Program-made: the position numbers and the translations under genes
The notes under the pieces: model-generated
Seen by the model: the letters and a program-made list of their open reading frames with translations, nothing else
Databases searched by the model: none
Told to the model about the DNA's origin: nothing
Shown: positions 20,601-28,900 of the stretch, in pieces
Layout: the number at the start of each line of letters is the position of its first letter
Numbering within the stretch: position 1 is the stretch's first letter
From: Antonospora locustae
Taxonomy: Eukaryota > Microsporidia
Direction: 5' to 3'
NCBI GenBank assembly: GCA_007674295.1
Contig: CM017447.1
Location: 62,001-126,000 of the forward strand
DNA length: 64,000 nucleotides

Positions 20601-21109
20601 AAATGGGGTCTGTACAAAAAGCAGATTGTGGGCAACATGTAGTGGCTCAAAAAACAGGCGTCTGTAACGTTGCGGAGGTCTTTCTTCAGATCACGAAAGG
20701 AAAAAATCACAGATTGTATTTTTGTGTGAATGCAGAATATGGCGAAGTGTATTTCATTGAGCTTTGCAAACCCTATTTCACCCTGAAGCCTGAAAAAGGG
20801 GTCAACTGATGGATATCTCGAAAAATACTTCAGTGCATATACATTGAAGTCGTTTATTGTGTAATCATAGTAAACAAAGCTCATTCTGTTTTCTCTGAAC
20901 ATTATTGCCACACCGTCTTTGTTACCGTGGTGGTACTTTTCTATCTGTAGAATCTCATCCAGCAGAATTTTGTTTTTTAGGAGAACCAAGTCCAGCGTGT
21001 AGAGGTATATGGAGTTAGTAGTTGCTACAATCAAGGATAGATCTGGAGCAAAGTAGCCTATGAGACTTCTCAAAAACTTGGCACTTTTGTGGCGCACTAT
21101 GTATGGCAT
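17684..21109 (-). CDS. CFT1: CPSF160/CFT1, cleavage and polyadenylation factor subunit
   Basis: Large beta-propeller scaffold of the cleavage and polyadenylation factor, which reads AAUAAA-type signals on pre-mRNA. The 1141 residues show the C-terminal CPSF_A region: RLLLFELIEVNP near residue 860, ENCKGPVMDCC, then HDLQILATRIRAVKNYVCLGD. This wording is closer to CPSF1 than to DDB1 or SF3B3. The N-terminus MPYIVRHKSAKFLRSLIGYF fits the CPSF1 start. I use ATG 21109 (CCC seven bases up) because the longer frame to 21340 would overlap the NASP-like gene. Human CPSF1 has 1443 residues. Confidence 0.88.
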   Translation of the reverse strand: MPYIVRHKSAKFLRSLIGYFAPDLSLIVATTNSIYLYTLDLVLLKNKILLDEILQIEKYHHGNKDGVAIMFRENRMSFVYYDYTINDFNVYALKYFSRYPSVDPFFRLQGEIGFAKLNEIHFAIFCIHTKIQSVIFSFRDLKKDLRNVTDACFLSHYMLPTICFLYRPHFCKYTREEDVRVLVVSFDLHTKTSFVQYDYKCMPHSFRIVGLEGVLVVVSRSFLSFYKNECVYTLTNNKKLVKFESEEKTDSRLESSMHSGSFPYEMNTDPTTREQNCIDDEIDDLSAKVEDNDNAVIKQQLRFETASSQACDVAEATYTSKRCSQYIDVDFNVSVFIGQSRSLLIFAPSKTLQITPKEDSHKVYNLHVSEIKFNAVSLDGHTECTSFVDTDATSISIFENILFTGIHLLILDDHILIHESEAKACEKLLKTIVKIRTLERMTIVCSTHERGQVSNEYSRVYVANDKVCLSNDTSSMIQNTTVNSATINFHYLGGFYYHVTRSRIDVMDDQLASINVFEFARHIRKSHVHGEEIMLLEDTYLVIRDKNMKVIREIPDVHCFAVNEYLIVTREAVIEIISLENMDPIFRFHLDDFGPTAVSSINIGDVPTTTEKQSVGSSHKSQIVEIVSIGDRENFYIAIRSDENDFFVYRIFRDALIKVSHGVIPEFGLGESLFKMSGYLYIKAKTPLIACYAPFTIRECMLAFEHVSGSFGVQNGKLLEATFECRFSGAHFYESALNTYGVSTHSKNFSNWTCTGNDSDLAVHVSSKDSTKKVQVLETSKNGVRNYVAVAARTAIFTKEKVETQPENSEEDADVVQVGADTLQFSLELYSSESKFIHDYELLKDEYVNSMKMLVLNDIHSLSGRGEFLVVCTSYVKSEDWQFKGRLLLFELIEVNPVPLRPWTNRKLKILCIENCKGPVMDCCSLRGNIACCMGTKLMVYEVDRNEGINAIAFHDLQILATRIRAVKNYVCLGDIANGLMFFYFQAKPFKIHLLASSTKFCCDSLDFIIHKNILSMVAHGDGIYRIYTYTPTNMFFDGTQLIKRCEFKSTDAVDIGFVDSDIVDRLYFRMLKSLHNTCGLTSPNTMAGDRLQPHTVRPPIYSSLLYEFMNLGLKEQRMICTDATVERREALASLRQILNK

Positions 21110-21115
21110 TCCTAA

Positions 21116-21118
21116 GGG
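21116..21118 (-). promoter_or_regulatory. CCC start signal of CFT1 gene
   Basis: CCC on the coding strand, six bases before ATG 21109. It supports the shorter reading that avoids a 150-bp overlap with the divergent neighbour. Confidence 0.5.
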
Positions 21119-21188
21119 CTGGTGGAATTGGGCTTTATGGACACATCTTCGCCTCGCATAGGGGCAGTGCTGCAAAAAAAGTGCCCCG

Positions 21189-21863
21189 ATGGACGAAAGA
21201 ATTGTCAAGGAGTTTCCGTCGATTGCAAGTGCACGGGACTCGATTCTGCACAAGGAGTACGGTGCTGCAGTAGATATATATTCCGAGGTTTTAGAAGCTG
21301 CAAGAGGCATGTATGACCAGAAAAGCGAGATTATGTGCATAATCTATCTTGAGTACTCCCAAGCGCTGATATCGCTCTCGTTTACTCAAAACTATGACAA
21401 CATATGCAAGCTTAATAGAAAAGAAAGCATAACATTTGTGGATTGTGATGAGGATCTGGAAATTGCATGGGAGCTTCTTGAGATATGCAGACTTACATTT
21501 GGGGAAACAAATAACGGGCCTATGTTGAGGAGAACACATTTTCTCCTTGGAGAAATCTTACTCAACAACAACAAATTAGAAGATGCCTTAGCAGAGTACG
21601 AGCAGGCAGATTGTGACAACGAGACTCTGTTTAGAAAGGCCCTGTGCTATGAGTTTATGGGTGACTATAAACAAAGCATTGCTATTTTAGAGCAGATAAA
21701 ATCAGAAAACAAGGAGTTTATGGAAGAAGTGAATCTAGAAATTCTTATGCTGAGAAACAAGGAGAGCACAAAAGCAGTTGAAAATGACTCCAAACCAGAG
21801 AATGAAAAGCCAATCAGCGATGATGAGATAATAAATATAGACATGAATGTAAAGAGAAAGTGA
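21189..21863 (+). CDS. NASP/Sim3/Hif1-like histone chaperone (SHNi-TPR)
   Basis: TPR protein of the family that escorts histone H3 (and CENP-A) to assembly factors. The 224 residues contain TPR-like helices: YGAAVDIYSEVLEAA at about 24-38, DLEIAWELLEICRLTF at about 88-103, and LLGEILLNNNKLEDALAEYEQA at about 118-139, in the order seen in SHNi-TPR proteins, with a long spacer after the first. The acidic/basic C-terminal tail ends in NVKRK. ATG 21189 has CCCC one base upstream. It diverges from CFT1 with 79 bp between starts. Confidence 0.72.
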   Translation: MDERIVKEFPSIASARDSILHKEYGAAVDIYSEVLEAARGMYDQKSEIMCIIYLEYSQALISLSFTQNYDNICKLNRKESITFVDCDEDLEIAWELLEICRLTFGETNNGPMLRRTHFLLGEILLNNNKLEDALAEYEQADCDNETLFRKALCYEFMGDYKQSIAILEQIKSENKEFMEEVNLEILMLRNKESTKAVENDSKPENEKPISDDEIINIDMNVKRK

Positions 21864-21966
21864 TTCCTGAAAGCCATAGTTATGCAAAGCACAGCTTACA
21901 TGTCATTACACTACAGACAGGTGTATTTGCAGAGTTTTGCAGCATTTAACGCAAAAGACAAAAAAC

Positions 21967-23091
21967 TCAAGTAGACAGCATAAGCTGAGTTTCTACTGCT
22001 GCTAAAAAGTCAACTATTGCCTCATCTGCAAATGACTTGTACCAATTTGCACCTAGAAAACCCAAGTGCCCGCCTGCCCTAACGACACACAGAATGAGGT
22101 TGGGGTTCTTTTTTATTTTTTCTATAGGAATTGTCTGGTACGGAATAATTGGGTCGTCTCTTGTGTTTATAAACAGCACTGGTATTCTGATGTTAGCAAG
22201 CTTTTCCTCGCACGATTCTTTTTGGTAGTACTCATCACAGCTTTCAAATCCAAAAACTTTCAGAGTGAGGTTTCTGTCAATCTCCTCCACGCTATTGAAG
22301 TTGAACTTGAAAGACTTGAAAACAGCGTGCCTTTCCAAGTATCTTCTGTACTCGCTGGCAACAATTCTTGCCTTGAGAGTTGCCTTAAACATGTTTTTGA
22401 TCTTGTAGAAGTTAAAAGGAACACAGACACCTACACCAGCAACAACACGTGGATTGTCAACTCGGGCCAGATAATTAGTCACCCACGAAGACCCCATACT
22501 GAACCCTACAAGAAAAAGAGATCCCTTGTAGTTGTCCAAAATGTACTGCACAACGTCCTCCAGATCATCTGTCCATCCTATGTGAAAAAATATAGGTGTT
22601 CTCAACTCAGAAAGGATTCCTCGCGCGTTGAACGCAAATATCCTGTGCTCACTCAGATAGTATGCTAGACTCTTTATATAGGGCGACCTACTAGAGCCGT
22701 TTAAGCCATGCACTAGAAGCACGTTATTGACAACCTTGCCACCTTCTATGCATGTGTTGTGTGTTTTCAACGCTTTGCGAGATTTGGTTGTGCTAGAAAG
22801 AGGGAAGGGTTCGCTCTCATCATACAGATCTATCTCGATGGTCTCTCCGTCTCGAGCTTTGACGAGCAGCTGCTTGTAGCTTCTAATAAGATTGGGTCTG
22901 AACTGGTAAAGCTTGGACTGCAGGTATCCAAATCCATATATAAAAAACGGCCAGAAGCGCTTGTTGAATGCCCTTATGCAGCTTACAATGCTTGCGTTAT
23001 ACTTGTTATGCTGATATAAAATTCTGGGACGCTGGACCAAGCTTGAATAGAACAATAAGTAGAAGAGAATCAAAAGGAGCTTTGCTATCAT
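21967..23091 (-). CDS. ABHD1/3-family alpha/beta hydrolase (YheT/EHT1-like), membrane anchored
   Basis: Serine hydrolase of the ABHD1/ABHD3/EHT1 group, which act as lipid acyl-ester hydrolases or transferases. The 374 residues start with a hydrophobic anchor (about 3-20). The fold includes LLVHGLNGSSRSPY (oxyanion region, about 125-138), nucleophile elbow GFSMG (about 192-196), acid in NTRDDPIIP and catalytic His in GGHLGF (about 342-347). All three catalytic residues are present. ATG 23091 has a G5/C5 run five bases upstream on the coding strand. The lipid substrate cannot be deduced. Confidence 0.85.
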   Translation of the reverse strand: MIAKLLLILFYLLFYSSLVQRPRILYQHNKYNASIVSCIRAFNKRFWPFFIYGFGYLQSKLYQFRPNLIRSYKQLLVKARDGETIEIDLYDESEPFPLSSTTKSRKALKTHNTCIEGGKVVNNVLLVHGLNGSSRSPYIKSLAYYLSEHRIFAFNARGILSELRTPIFFHIGWTDDLEDVVQYILDNYKGSLFLVGFSMGSSWVTNYLARVDNPRVVAGVGVCVPFNFYKIKNMFKATLKARIVASEYRRYLERHAVFKSFKFNFNSVEEIDRNLTLKVFGFESCDEYYQKESCEEKLANIRIPVLFINTRDDPIIPYQTIPIEKIKKNPNLILCVVRAGGHLGFLGANWYKSFADEAIVDFLAAVETQLMLST

Positions 23092-23465
23092 TTCCGGGGG
23101 TTACAAGACTGTTTTTGATTAAAAACATGTTTATTGGGTAAATATTCAGGAGATCGATAAAGTGTTTTAGAGGTGTTTGTGGAACCTGCAACAGACCACA
23201 AGAACTGGTTGTGTATTGCGGACAGCTGCATAGTAGCTTCATCGACATTTGATTGTTTTCTCTTTTACATGAAGATTGAAAATGGCACTGTAATCATGTT
23301 GGTATATAGATTTATGCTGTGTTTAACTTGTAATCATATGGCAAAGCTTCAAAACAGACAGCGATTTAGAAGCAACAGATTCCTCACATGTATTGGGCAC
23401 TAGATTGTCAAGTGGAGTCGGAACTGCTTCAACAAGCGATTAAATCACAAAAAATTTGCCCTGCA
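23092..23465. other. 374-bp intergenic region between divergent genes
   Basis: Between the ABHD hydrolase and the CCCH/RRM gene. It holds the C5 signal of the former (23096-23100) and the AAATTT-CCCC signal of the latter (23451-23461). The frame of the latter is open back to an ATG at 23388. I see no RNA gene. Confidence 0.5.
23451..23461 (+). promoter_or_regulatory. AAATTT-CCCC start signal of CCCH/RRM gene
   Basis: AAATTT at 23451-23456 and CCCC at 23458-23461 precede ATG 23466 by five bases, the clearest combined signal in the window. Confidence 0.65.
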
Positions 23466-24374
23466 ATGAAAGTAAGTACTACCGGGTCACCTACTGAAGA
23501 TAAAGCTGTTGATGCAAAAGGAACGGAGATACGAAGTTCAAAAAGCGGAATAAAATTACCGCTAGCGCAGCAACAGATGCATATTCTCAAAAACGCACTG
23601 CCCGTGAATGCAGATATCAATGCCATAGTTGGGGATATAGAAGCAGTTGTTCGGCATTCACCCCCAGAGAGTGTTTACAAGGAGATTTCCAACATGCTCG
23701 GCCCACTTCTGGGAGACAAGGTCAAACACATTTTAGGTGTTTTGTTCATGTACAAGAAGAAACCGTGCAGAGAAGGAAACTATTGTACCAAGGGAATGAG
23801 GTGCATTTTTCTGCATGACAAGGACCTCCAAAGAAACAACAGCTTTGAAATGCATTCTGAGAAAATGAAGCGTAGAATCATTCTGAACGATATAGATCGC
23901 AAGAGGTCTACTTTGAGAGAAAACAGAGAGGTTGTATTCAACAAGGTGCCTGTGGAGCTTGCAAACGAGGAAGTTGTGTCTGAATATGCTAGTAGGTATG
24001 GTGATGTCTATGAGGTCAAGCGCCTCAACGATGGAAAGTACCTAATTAGGTTTGAAGACCACAGAGCAGCCCAGAGCTTGGTTAGCTCGCAAGAGCCTGT
24101 GCTAGATACACCTACTATCACAAAGTTCTTCAATGTGATGCCCTCTCGCTATGAAGAAAGCCTTGGCTTTCTGTTCAGCAGCCAGCAAGAAGCTCTAGAC
24201 AGCATTTACAAATTCTGCAGTAACAAGGAGCTGTTTTCCAGGCTGAAATACCTGTGTCTCAAAATACGGAAGAAGATAGAGGAGAGTGTTGCCAACAAAA
24301 ACGAAGATTGCAAGATGGCAGGGGCAACAGCTGGTGACAGTCTCCATGCCAACCAGTTTAGTCCTTTGCAATAG
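23466..24374 (+). CDS. CCCH zinc-finger plus RRM RNA-binding protein (RBM26/27-like)
   Basis: A 302-residue RNA-binding protein: a helical N-terminal domain (about 30-95), one CCCH finger (C-x5-C-x5-C-x3-H in PCREGNYCTKGMRCIFLH, about 100-117), and an RRM-like fold (REVVFNKVPVELANEEVV ... YLIRFEDHRAA, about 152-205). This order resembles RBM26/RBM27, which work in nuclear exosome targeting. ATG 23466 is preceded by AAATTT and CCCC; an in-frame ATG at 23388 is less likely. Codons 3-4 read GTAAGT, a 5'-splice-site look-alike, but the frame stays open through it. Confidence 0.75.
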   Translation: MKVSTTGSPTEDKAVDAKGTEIRSSKSGIKLPLAQQQMHILKNALPVNADINAIVGDIEAVVRHSPPESVYKEISNMLGPLLGDKVKHILGVLFMYKKKPCREGNYCTKGMRCIFLHDKDLQRNNSFEMHSEKMKRRIILNDIDRKRSTLRENREVVFNKVPVELANEEVVSEYASRYGDVYEVKRLNDGKYLIRFEDHRAAQSLVSSQEPVLDTPTITKFFNVMPSRYEESLGFLFSSQQEALDSIYKFCSNKELFSRLKYLCLKIRKKIEESVANKNEDCKMAGATAGDSLHANQFSPLQ

Positions 24375-24519
24375 GCTTGCTTGTTACTTGTTTCTGGCAT
24401 ACGGACTCGAAAACAGGTTGTGCACATCTCGAGTAAGTGCTATTGTTGTACTTTATGGACAAACAATCTCAAACGACACGTAAGTATACATTACAAATGT
24501 TAAAATGCTAAAAGAAAGA

Positions 24520-24523
24520 CCCC
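24520..24523 (+). promoter_or_regulatory. CCCC start signal of VAP gene
   Basis: CCCC two bases before ATG 24526; prefers that start to the ATG at 24505. Confidence 0.5.
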
Positions 24524-24525
24524 TT

Positions 24526-25002
24526 ATGGCAGAAGAGCTCTTCATAGACCCTGAGTCAACAGTGTACATAAATGCAAAGACACGAAGAGGGGAAATAACA
24601 ATGCACAACAACAGCGTTGCTGGAAAGGGATTCAAGATCAAAACTACAAAGCCAAACGACTACACTGTGAGGCCCAACATAGGAATAATACATCCGCTTC
24701 AGAAAGCACAAGTTGAGATTTTTGCACAGGAGCACACAACAATGTCAAGTGAACATAAGTTTTTGATAGAGATCTATCAATTTGACTGGAGAAAAAGCAT
24801 GAACGAGTTCAAGGATTTTTTAAAAGATGCAAAGCAGCCGCCAATGATTAAGAAGCTTCTGGGAATAAAGATACAAGATGGGGGTGCATACAATAGAAGT
24901 ACTATCCTGACTCCCAGAAAGCTGAAGGACTACCTTGAAATCTCGTGTCTTTTGTTTCTTCTATTTCAGTTTGTGCAGCTCTGTTCCAGACTTCTTTTCT
25001 GA
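24526..25002 (+). CDS. SCS2: VAP/SCS2-like ER membrane contact-site protein
   Basis: Tail-anchored protein with an N-terminal MSP/VAP domain that binds FFAT motifs at ER contact sites. Of the 158 residues, about 1-100 form the MSP fold (LFIDPESTVYI, KGFKIKTTKPNDYTVRPNIGII, PLQKAQVEIFAQ, KFLIEIYQ); a short linker and a C-terminal hydrophobic anchor follow (ISCLLFLLFQFVQLCSRLLF). ATG 24526 has CCCC two bases upstream; an in-frame ATG at 24505 adds seven residues. A possible spliced N-terminus is discussed in the findings. VAP proteins act in lipid exchange, matching the phospholipid genes in this window. Confidence 0.85.
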   Translation: MAEELFIDPESTVYINAKTRRGEITMHNNSVAGKGFKIKTTKPNDYTVRPNIGIIHPLQKAQVEIFAQEHTTMSSEHKFLIEIYQFDWRKSMNEFKDFLKDAKQPPMIKKLLGIKIQDGGAYNRSTILTPRKLKDYLEISCLLFLLFQFVQLCSRLLF

Positions 25003-25058
25003 AAAGAAAATGCTTTGATAGTATGCGCAAACAGGTGACGTATTCTTAATGTGGCTTA

Positions 25059-25841
25059 TTATCCCATAAATTTTGTACATATGTCGTGCCCGCAGTAGCA
25101 AGGCAGCTTTGTGTCATCATGCTCGTCAGTGCTGAAGTTGTAATAAAACGTGATTTCCTCGCCCTCGTTGATCTCCCTTGTGGAATAGATGAATATCCTG
25201 TCGTGAGAAATGCGTGCTATAGAATTGGGGCTGCAGCTGTGGTTTATAAACCTTGCAAGGTTCCCCTTCAGCGTAGCATCCACAATCAGATCATCAAAGA
25301 TCTTAAACAAATACACAGATGAGATGCCATTCTCCTTGTAGAACCTTTCACGCTTGTCCGCAACTTTCTTTCCAATAAGCTCTCCCACATATTCGATTAT
25401 TTTTGTTCTCGATGGTATCTTTTGGCCTGCAAATATGCCTATACCATGGATCTTGGAAATGTCTGCATATAAAGTTATGTGTCCAGGCATCTCTACTGCG
25501 GTCCGCTTTAGATGCCTTGATATCATTCTTAGGGTTTTGTCAAACTGCCTGTCAAACAGTTCTTTGTGGCACATCTCATGTATGTACTCACTTGACCTAC
25601 TCTCCTGCACATCTGCATCCTCCACATTCTGATGTATGTGCATTGTCGCTCTGTCCTTCTGTATATCTTTGCTCAATGCACACTGCTTTTTCTCATTCTC
25701 TGTGTATGTATTACAAATAGCGTCACTCCCCTTGGTGCTGTGTCCATGCTTTTTCTTTCTTTTCTTCCTATTTCCAATCACAGATCCACTTGCAGGGACG
25801 CAGCCGCTTTTGCAGTTTCTTCTATTACTTGTGCTTGGCAT
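25059..25841 (-). CDS. SET1: SET-domain histone methyltransferase (SET1/MLL-like)
   Basis: Protein-lysine methyltransferase. The 260 residues have a basic, low-complexity N-terminus with KKRKKKHGH (about residue 25) and a C-terminal SET domain (about 125-245): GIGIFAGQKIPSRTKIIEYVGELI, the pseudoknot LARFINHSCSPNS, and GEEITFYYNF, then a post-SET CYCGHDIC. Together with the post-SET Cys cluster this resembles SET1-type H3K4 enzymes. Yeast Set1 has 1080 residues; its RRM and n-SET parts are missing. I use ATG 25841 to avoid overlap with the divergent DDT gene; no CCC signal is seen, so the start is less sure. Confidence 0.82.
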   Translation of the reverse strand: MPSTSNRRNCKSGCVPASGSVIGNRKKRKKKHGHSTKGSDAICNTYTENEKKQCALSKDIQKDRATMHIHQNVEDADVQESRSSEYIHEMCHKELFDRQFDKTLRMISRHLKRTAVEMPGHITLYADISKIHGIGIFAGQKIPSRTKIIEYVGELIGKKVADKRERFYKENGISSVYLFKIFDDLIVDATLKGNLARFINHSCSPNSIARISHDRIFIYSTREINEGEEITFYYNFSTDEHDDTKLPCYCGHDICTKFMG

Positions 25842-25997
25842 TCCGTATGCGGTGTGTATGTAACTTATACCCTGTATATATGTATAATTTATGCATCTAA
25901 AATTTATATAAGCGAGATGCCGGACACTGGCTAAACTGTACCATATCGTAAGCCTGTCATTAAATGAGAGGGCTACTTCTAAAACAAGACTTAGCCC

Positions 25998-27356
25998 ATG
26001 ATCAATGACAAGGCCATTCAGTGCTACATAGTCAGCTACATGCTGTCCAATCCCAGCATGTCCTTGTACGAAGCAGCTAGAAACATTTGCAGACATCTGA
26101 GGCTAAACTTTATACCAGGCGAAGTTGTTATTTTGAAGCCCTCCAATCTAGAAGCAAGGGTTCTCCGCGGAACAAATGGTATATTCTGGCTAGAAGTTTA
26201 CGAGGAAGATGGATACTTTTTAGAGAAGACCACTTTTGACAAAATAGAGCGAGACTTTGTTGTAAAGGTTAAACACATAATACAGCTTCTTGATATGTAC
26301 ACAAAGGTTTCGCCAAGCGGACGAGTGTTCAAAGAAGACGTATTTGATGGCAAAATATGCAACATGGAGCTCTTTGTAGACGCTAGAGATAGCCTGTGTT
26401 CCTATGTTATGTCTCTTTCGGAGCAGTCGGCAGAGCACTATTTAAAAGAAAATGCACACACACGTAGAAGAAAAGAAAGAAGGAGCCAGGATGTGAACAC
26501 CCTGCTTCTCCAGATGAGATGTCCTAAAATTTCGGTTAAAGGAATTAGAAACGTGCCTCTTCTCATGGAAATCTTTTCATTTTTTGCTATGTTTGGCAGA
26601 CACCTGGACATATGTGTTTCCTTTGAAGACCTTGTTGTAGCATTATTAGATAGAAAGTACTCGTCCGAGACAGCTTTTCAGATACACGAAAAGCTTCTTT
26701 GCCTCATAAAGAAAGGGACAGCGAGGCTATGCAGATACGAGGTATGTCTTTTCTTCATGGCTGCAGCAGATGCATGTATCGGTACATACAACAGTGAATA
26801 TGACCCACTAAGCTTGACTTACAGCTCTAACTGGCGTAGAGTCAAGATGACAATGAGAAATTGGAGGAAAGTGCTTAAAATGTTCTTCGCTTATGTATGT
26901 AACGAGCTGAAGGTACACAAAGTTGCTTACTTTGAAAGCTTCTTTGATAGATCGTGTAAAGACATAGACATTAGAATGCAAGTCATCAAGTTTCTGATAG
27001 AATGTGCGTGTACAACAAGTAAACTCAGGAGAATAGTTAACTCAAGAATACAGGGCAACTGGAAGACAGAGGCCCAAGATCGATATTCCTTAGAAGAGAG
27101 TACACTTGGATATGACGCGAGCCTGTACTACATTGGGGCAAAGTGTGATATTGGATGTGTGGATGGCGTTAGCTTCATTTTTGTTGAGAACAGCGTTTTT
27201 TTTGTGAGGCTGGGCCATGTATTCCAAATGCGCAGATGCCATATAAAAGAGATTGTACGCTCGTTAGCCCCAAGAACACACAGCCACAGAAAACTTATAG
27301 AAACTCTAACTGCATACATTGCCGTAATGGAAAAAAGGTTGTGTGACATAATATGA
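25998..27356 (+). CDS. DDT/WHIM-domain chromatin remodelling subunit (ITC1/ACF1-like)
   Basis: Probably a non-catalytic partner of an ISWI ATPase. The 452 residues contain an N-terminal WAC-like segment (ARVLRGTNGIFWLEVYEEDGYFL, about 52-74), a DDT fold (LLMEIFSFFAMFGRHLD ... SFEDLVVALLDRKYSS, about 187-225) and a WHIM-like tract (YDPLSLTYSSNWRRVKMTMRNWRKVLKMF, about 272-300). This order matches ACF1/ITC1/BAZ proteins without PHD or bromodomain. ATG 25998 is directly preceded by CCC. Known WHIM motifs bind ISWI and linker DNA; the ISWI gene is not in the window. Confidence 0.72.
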   Translation: MINDKAIQCYIVSYMLSNPSMSLYEAARNICRHLRLNFIPGEVVILKPSNLEARVLRGTNGIFWLEVYEEDGYFLEKTTFDKIERDFVVKVKHIIQLLDMYTKVSPSGRVFKEDVFDGKICNMELFVDARDSLCSYVMSLSEQSAEHYLKENAHTRRRKERRSQDVNTLLLQMRCPKISVKGIRNVPLLMEIFSFFAMFGRHLDICVSFEDLVVALLDRKYSSETAFQIHEKLLCLIKKGTARLCRYEVCLFFMAAADACIGTYNSEYDPLSLTYSSNWRRVKMTMRNWRKVLKMFFAYVCNELKVHKVAYFESFFDRSCKDIDIRMQVIKFLIECACTTSKLRRIVNSRIQGNWKTEAQDRYSLEESTLGYDASLYYIGAKCDIGCVDGVSFIFVENSVFFVRLGHVFQMRRCHIKEIVRSLAPRTHSHRKLIETLTAYIAVMEKRLCDII

Positions 27357-27745
27357 CTAACCATTCAAATTCCTATTCTAAGCATCAATGCAGGTCGTAG
27401 ATGGTTTCTTATTTACCTTGATTTAGTAGCGTTGACTTTCGTTTTGTTCTACCGAAAATACAGACTGTCGGTTTCTGGAGATACTTTATGAATAAAAAGC
27501 AAATTTATAAATGCCAAAGACAGAATGGCTTGCGATGTGTCTCCTGAGTAAACAGTATTTTGCATGATATGTTTCCTCTGCACACTCTTAGGCATGCGAA
27601 AAATAGAGTTAAGACATCTAATGTGCACCAAAGAGACACATGCAATAAGCGAGGACCATTTTCGCTAGAATAAGGTACAAGAGCCAGCAAAAAGGATGAA
27701 AAATTGTTCTATAAAAGTTAAATTAAAAATCGAGGAGGGGTAGGA
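27357..27745. other. 389-bp intergenic region upstream of PP1
   Basis: A/T-rich. It ends in AATTAAAAAT and GGGG (27737-27740) just before the PP1 start. A GACAGAATGGCTT string (27524-27536) resembles the conserved 3' block of RNase P RNA but has no matching partner region. No gene called. Confidence 0.4.
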
Positions 27746-28717
27746 ATGGCGTGCGAAGAAACAGACCTGGATAAGATCATTGAAAAGCTGCTTTCTGTGA
27801 AAAATAGCAACACAGGAAAAATAGTAAATTTGAACGAACAGGAGATAAGGTACCTATGCGATGAATCCATCAAAATATTTATGTCACAGCCAATATTGTT
27901 GGAGATCAGCGGCCCAATAAAAATATGCGGCGATATACACGGACAGTATCAGGACCTTCTGAAGCTTTTTGACTATGGCGGATACCCTCCAAACTTCAAT
28001 TACTTGTTTCTTGGAGACTATGTAGATAGAGGAAAGCAGTCGCTTGAAACCATTTGCTTGCTTCTTGCATACAAGATCAAGTATCCTGAGAACTTTTTTC
28101 TTTTGAGGGGAAATCACGAATGCGCATCGATAAACAGAATATATGGTTTCTATGACGAATGTAAAAGAAGATACGACACACGCATTTGGAAACTATTTAC
28201 AGATTGCTTCAACTGCTTGCCAATATGTGCCTTAATTGACGACAAGATACTATGCATGCACGGAGGAATATCTCCTGACCTGTACACTCTGAGTCAGATT
28301 AGATCAATTGTCAGGCCAACAGAGGTTCCTGATAAAGGCCTGCTTTGTGACTTGCTCTGGAGCGACCCAGAGCCAAGCATCAGAGAGTGGGGAGAAAACG
28401 ACAGAGGCGTCTCTGTGACATTTGGAAGAGATGCTCTTGAGAAATTTCTGGACGAGCAAGACCTCGATTTGATATGTAGAGCCCATCAAGTTGTGGAGGA
28501 CGGGTACGAGTTTTTTGCAGACAAGAGACTGGTTACAATCTTTTCGGCTCCAAACTATTGCGGGGAATTTGACAATGCCGGCGCAATTATGAGCGTAGAC
28601 GAAAATCTTGTGTGTAGCTTTCAAGTTCTAAGGCCTACAGACAAAACTTTGAACAACTCACCGATAACAGGTGGTAATAAGCAAAATGTCACACCTCCAA
28701 GGTCTAGCAATCACTGA
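27746..28717 (+). CDS. GLC7: Protein phosphatase PP1 catalytic subunit
   Basis: Metal-dependent Ser/Thr phosphatase of the PP1 class. The 323 residues carry [33 protein letters not shown], and the C-terminal [13 protein letters not shown] with the microcystin-sensitive Cys. Length and sequence are near full size (yeast Glc7 has 312), so it is much less reduced than its neighbours. ATG 27746 has GGGG five bases upstream. AATAAA lies at 28735-28740, 18 bases after the stop codon, a likely poly(A) signal. Targeting depends on regulatory subunits not seen here. Confidence 0.97.
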   Translation: MACEETDLDKIIEKLLSVKNSNTGKIVNLNEQEIRYLCDESIKIFMSQPILLEISGPIKICGDIHGQYQDLLKLFDYGGYPPNFNYLFLGDYVDRGKQSLETICLLLAYKIKYPENFFLLRGNHECASINRIYGFYDECKRRYDTRIWKLFTDCFNCLPICALIDDKILCMHGGISPDLYTLSQIRSIVRPTEVPDKGLLCDLLWSDPEPSIREWGENDRGVSVTFGRDALEKFLDEQDLDLICRAHQVVEDGYEFFADKRLVTIFSAPNYCGEFDNAGAIMSVDENLVCSFQVLRPTDKTLNNSPITGGNKQNVTPPRSSNH

Positions 28718-28745
28718 CATTCATATTCCACCCAAATAAAATGCG

Positions 28746-28879
28746 GATTGCAGTTGCCATATTTTGCCAAGAAGGCACTTATATGGCTCTTTCTGCAATC
28801 TTGTAAACGCACTCAAAGTTTGCACTTTTCTTTAGCCTGCTAATGTTAAGAGCCTTCGCAACCTTAGCAGCAAAGTACA
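28746..28879. ncRNA. candidate structured RNA: two stem-loops between convergent genes
   Basis: Between the PP1 and eIF2A stop codons. Hairpin 1 (28746-28800): GATTGCAG pairs with CTGCAATC, GCCATAT with ATATGGC, TGCC with GGCA, separated by small internal loops. Hairpin 2 (28830-28875): CTTT/AAAG and CTGCTAA/TTAGCAG around a loop, followed by ACA at 28877-28879. Two hairpins, each with an internal loop, and a trailing ACA recall an H/ACA guide RNA read on the plus strand, but I find no exact H box (ANANNA) in the hinge. Strand and class are unproven. Confidence 0.35.
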
Positions 28880-28900
28880 ATTTGGCCCGATTAAATTAGT

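Noticed and set aside
21110..21340. Longer N-terminus of CFT1 from ATG 21340
   Set aside because: It would overlap the NASP-like gene by about 150 bp, and CPSF1 homology begins at ATG 21109.
23466..23480. GTAAGT right after the ATG of the CCCH/RRM gene as a 5' splice site
   Set aside because: The frame continues without stops and no clear branch site with AG in a suitable frame was found.
27524..27536. GACAGAATGGCTT resembling the 3' conserved block of RNase P RNA
   Set aside because: No matching upstream core block or closing helix within the gap.
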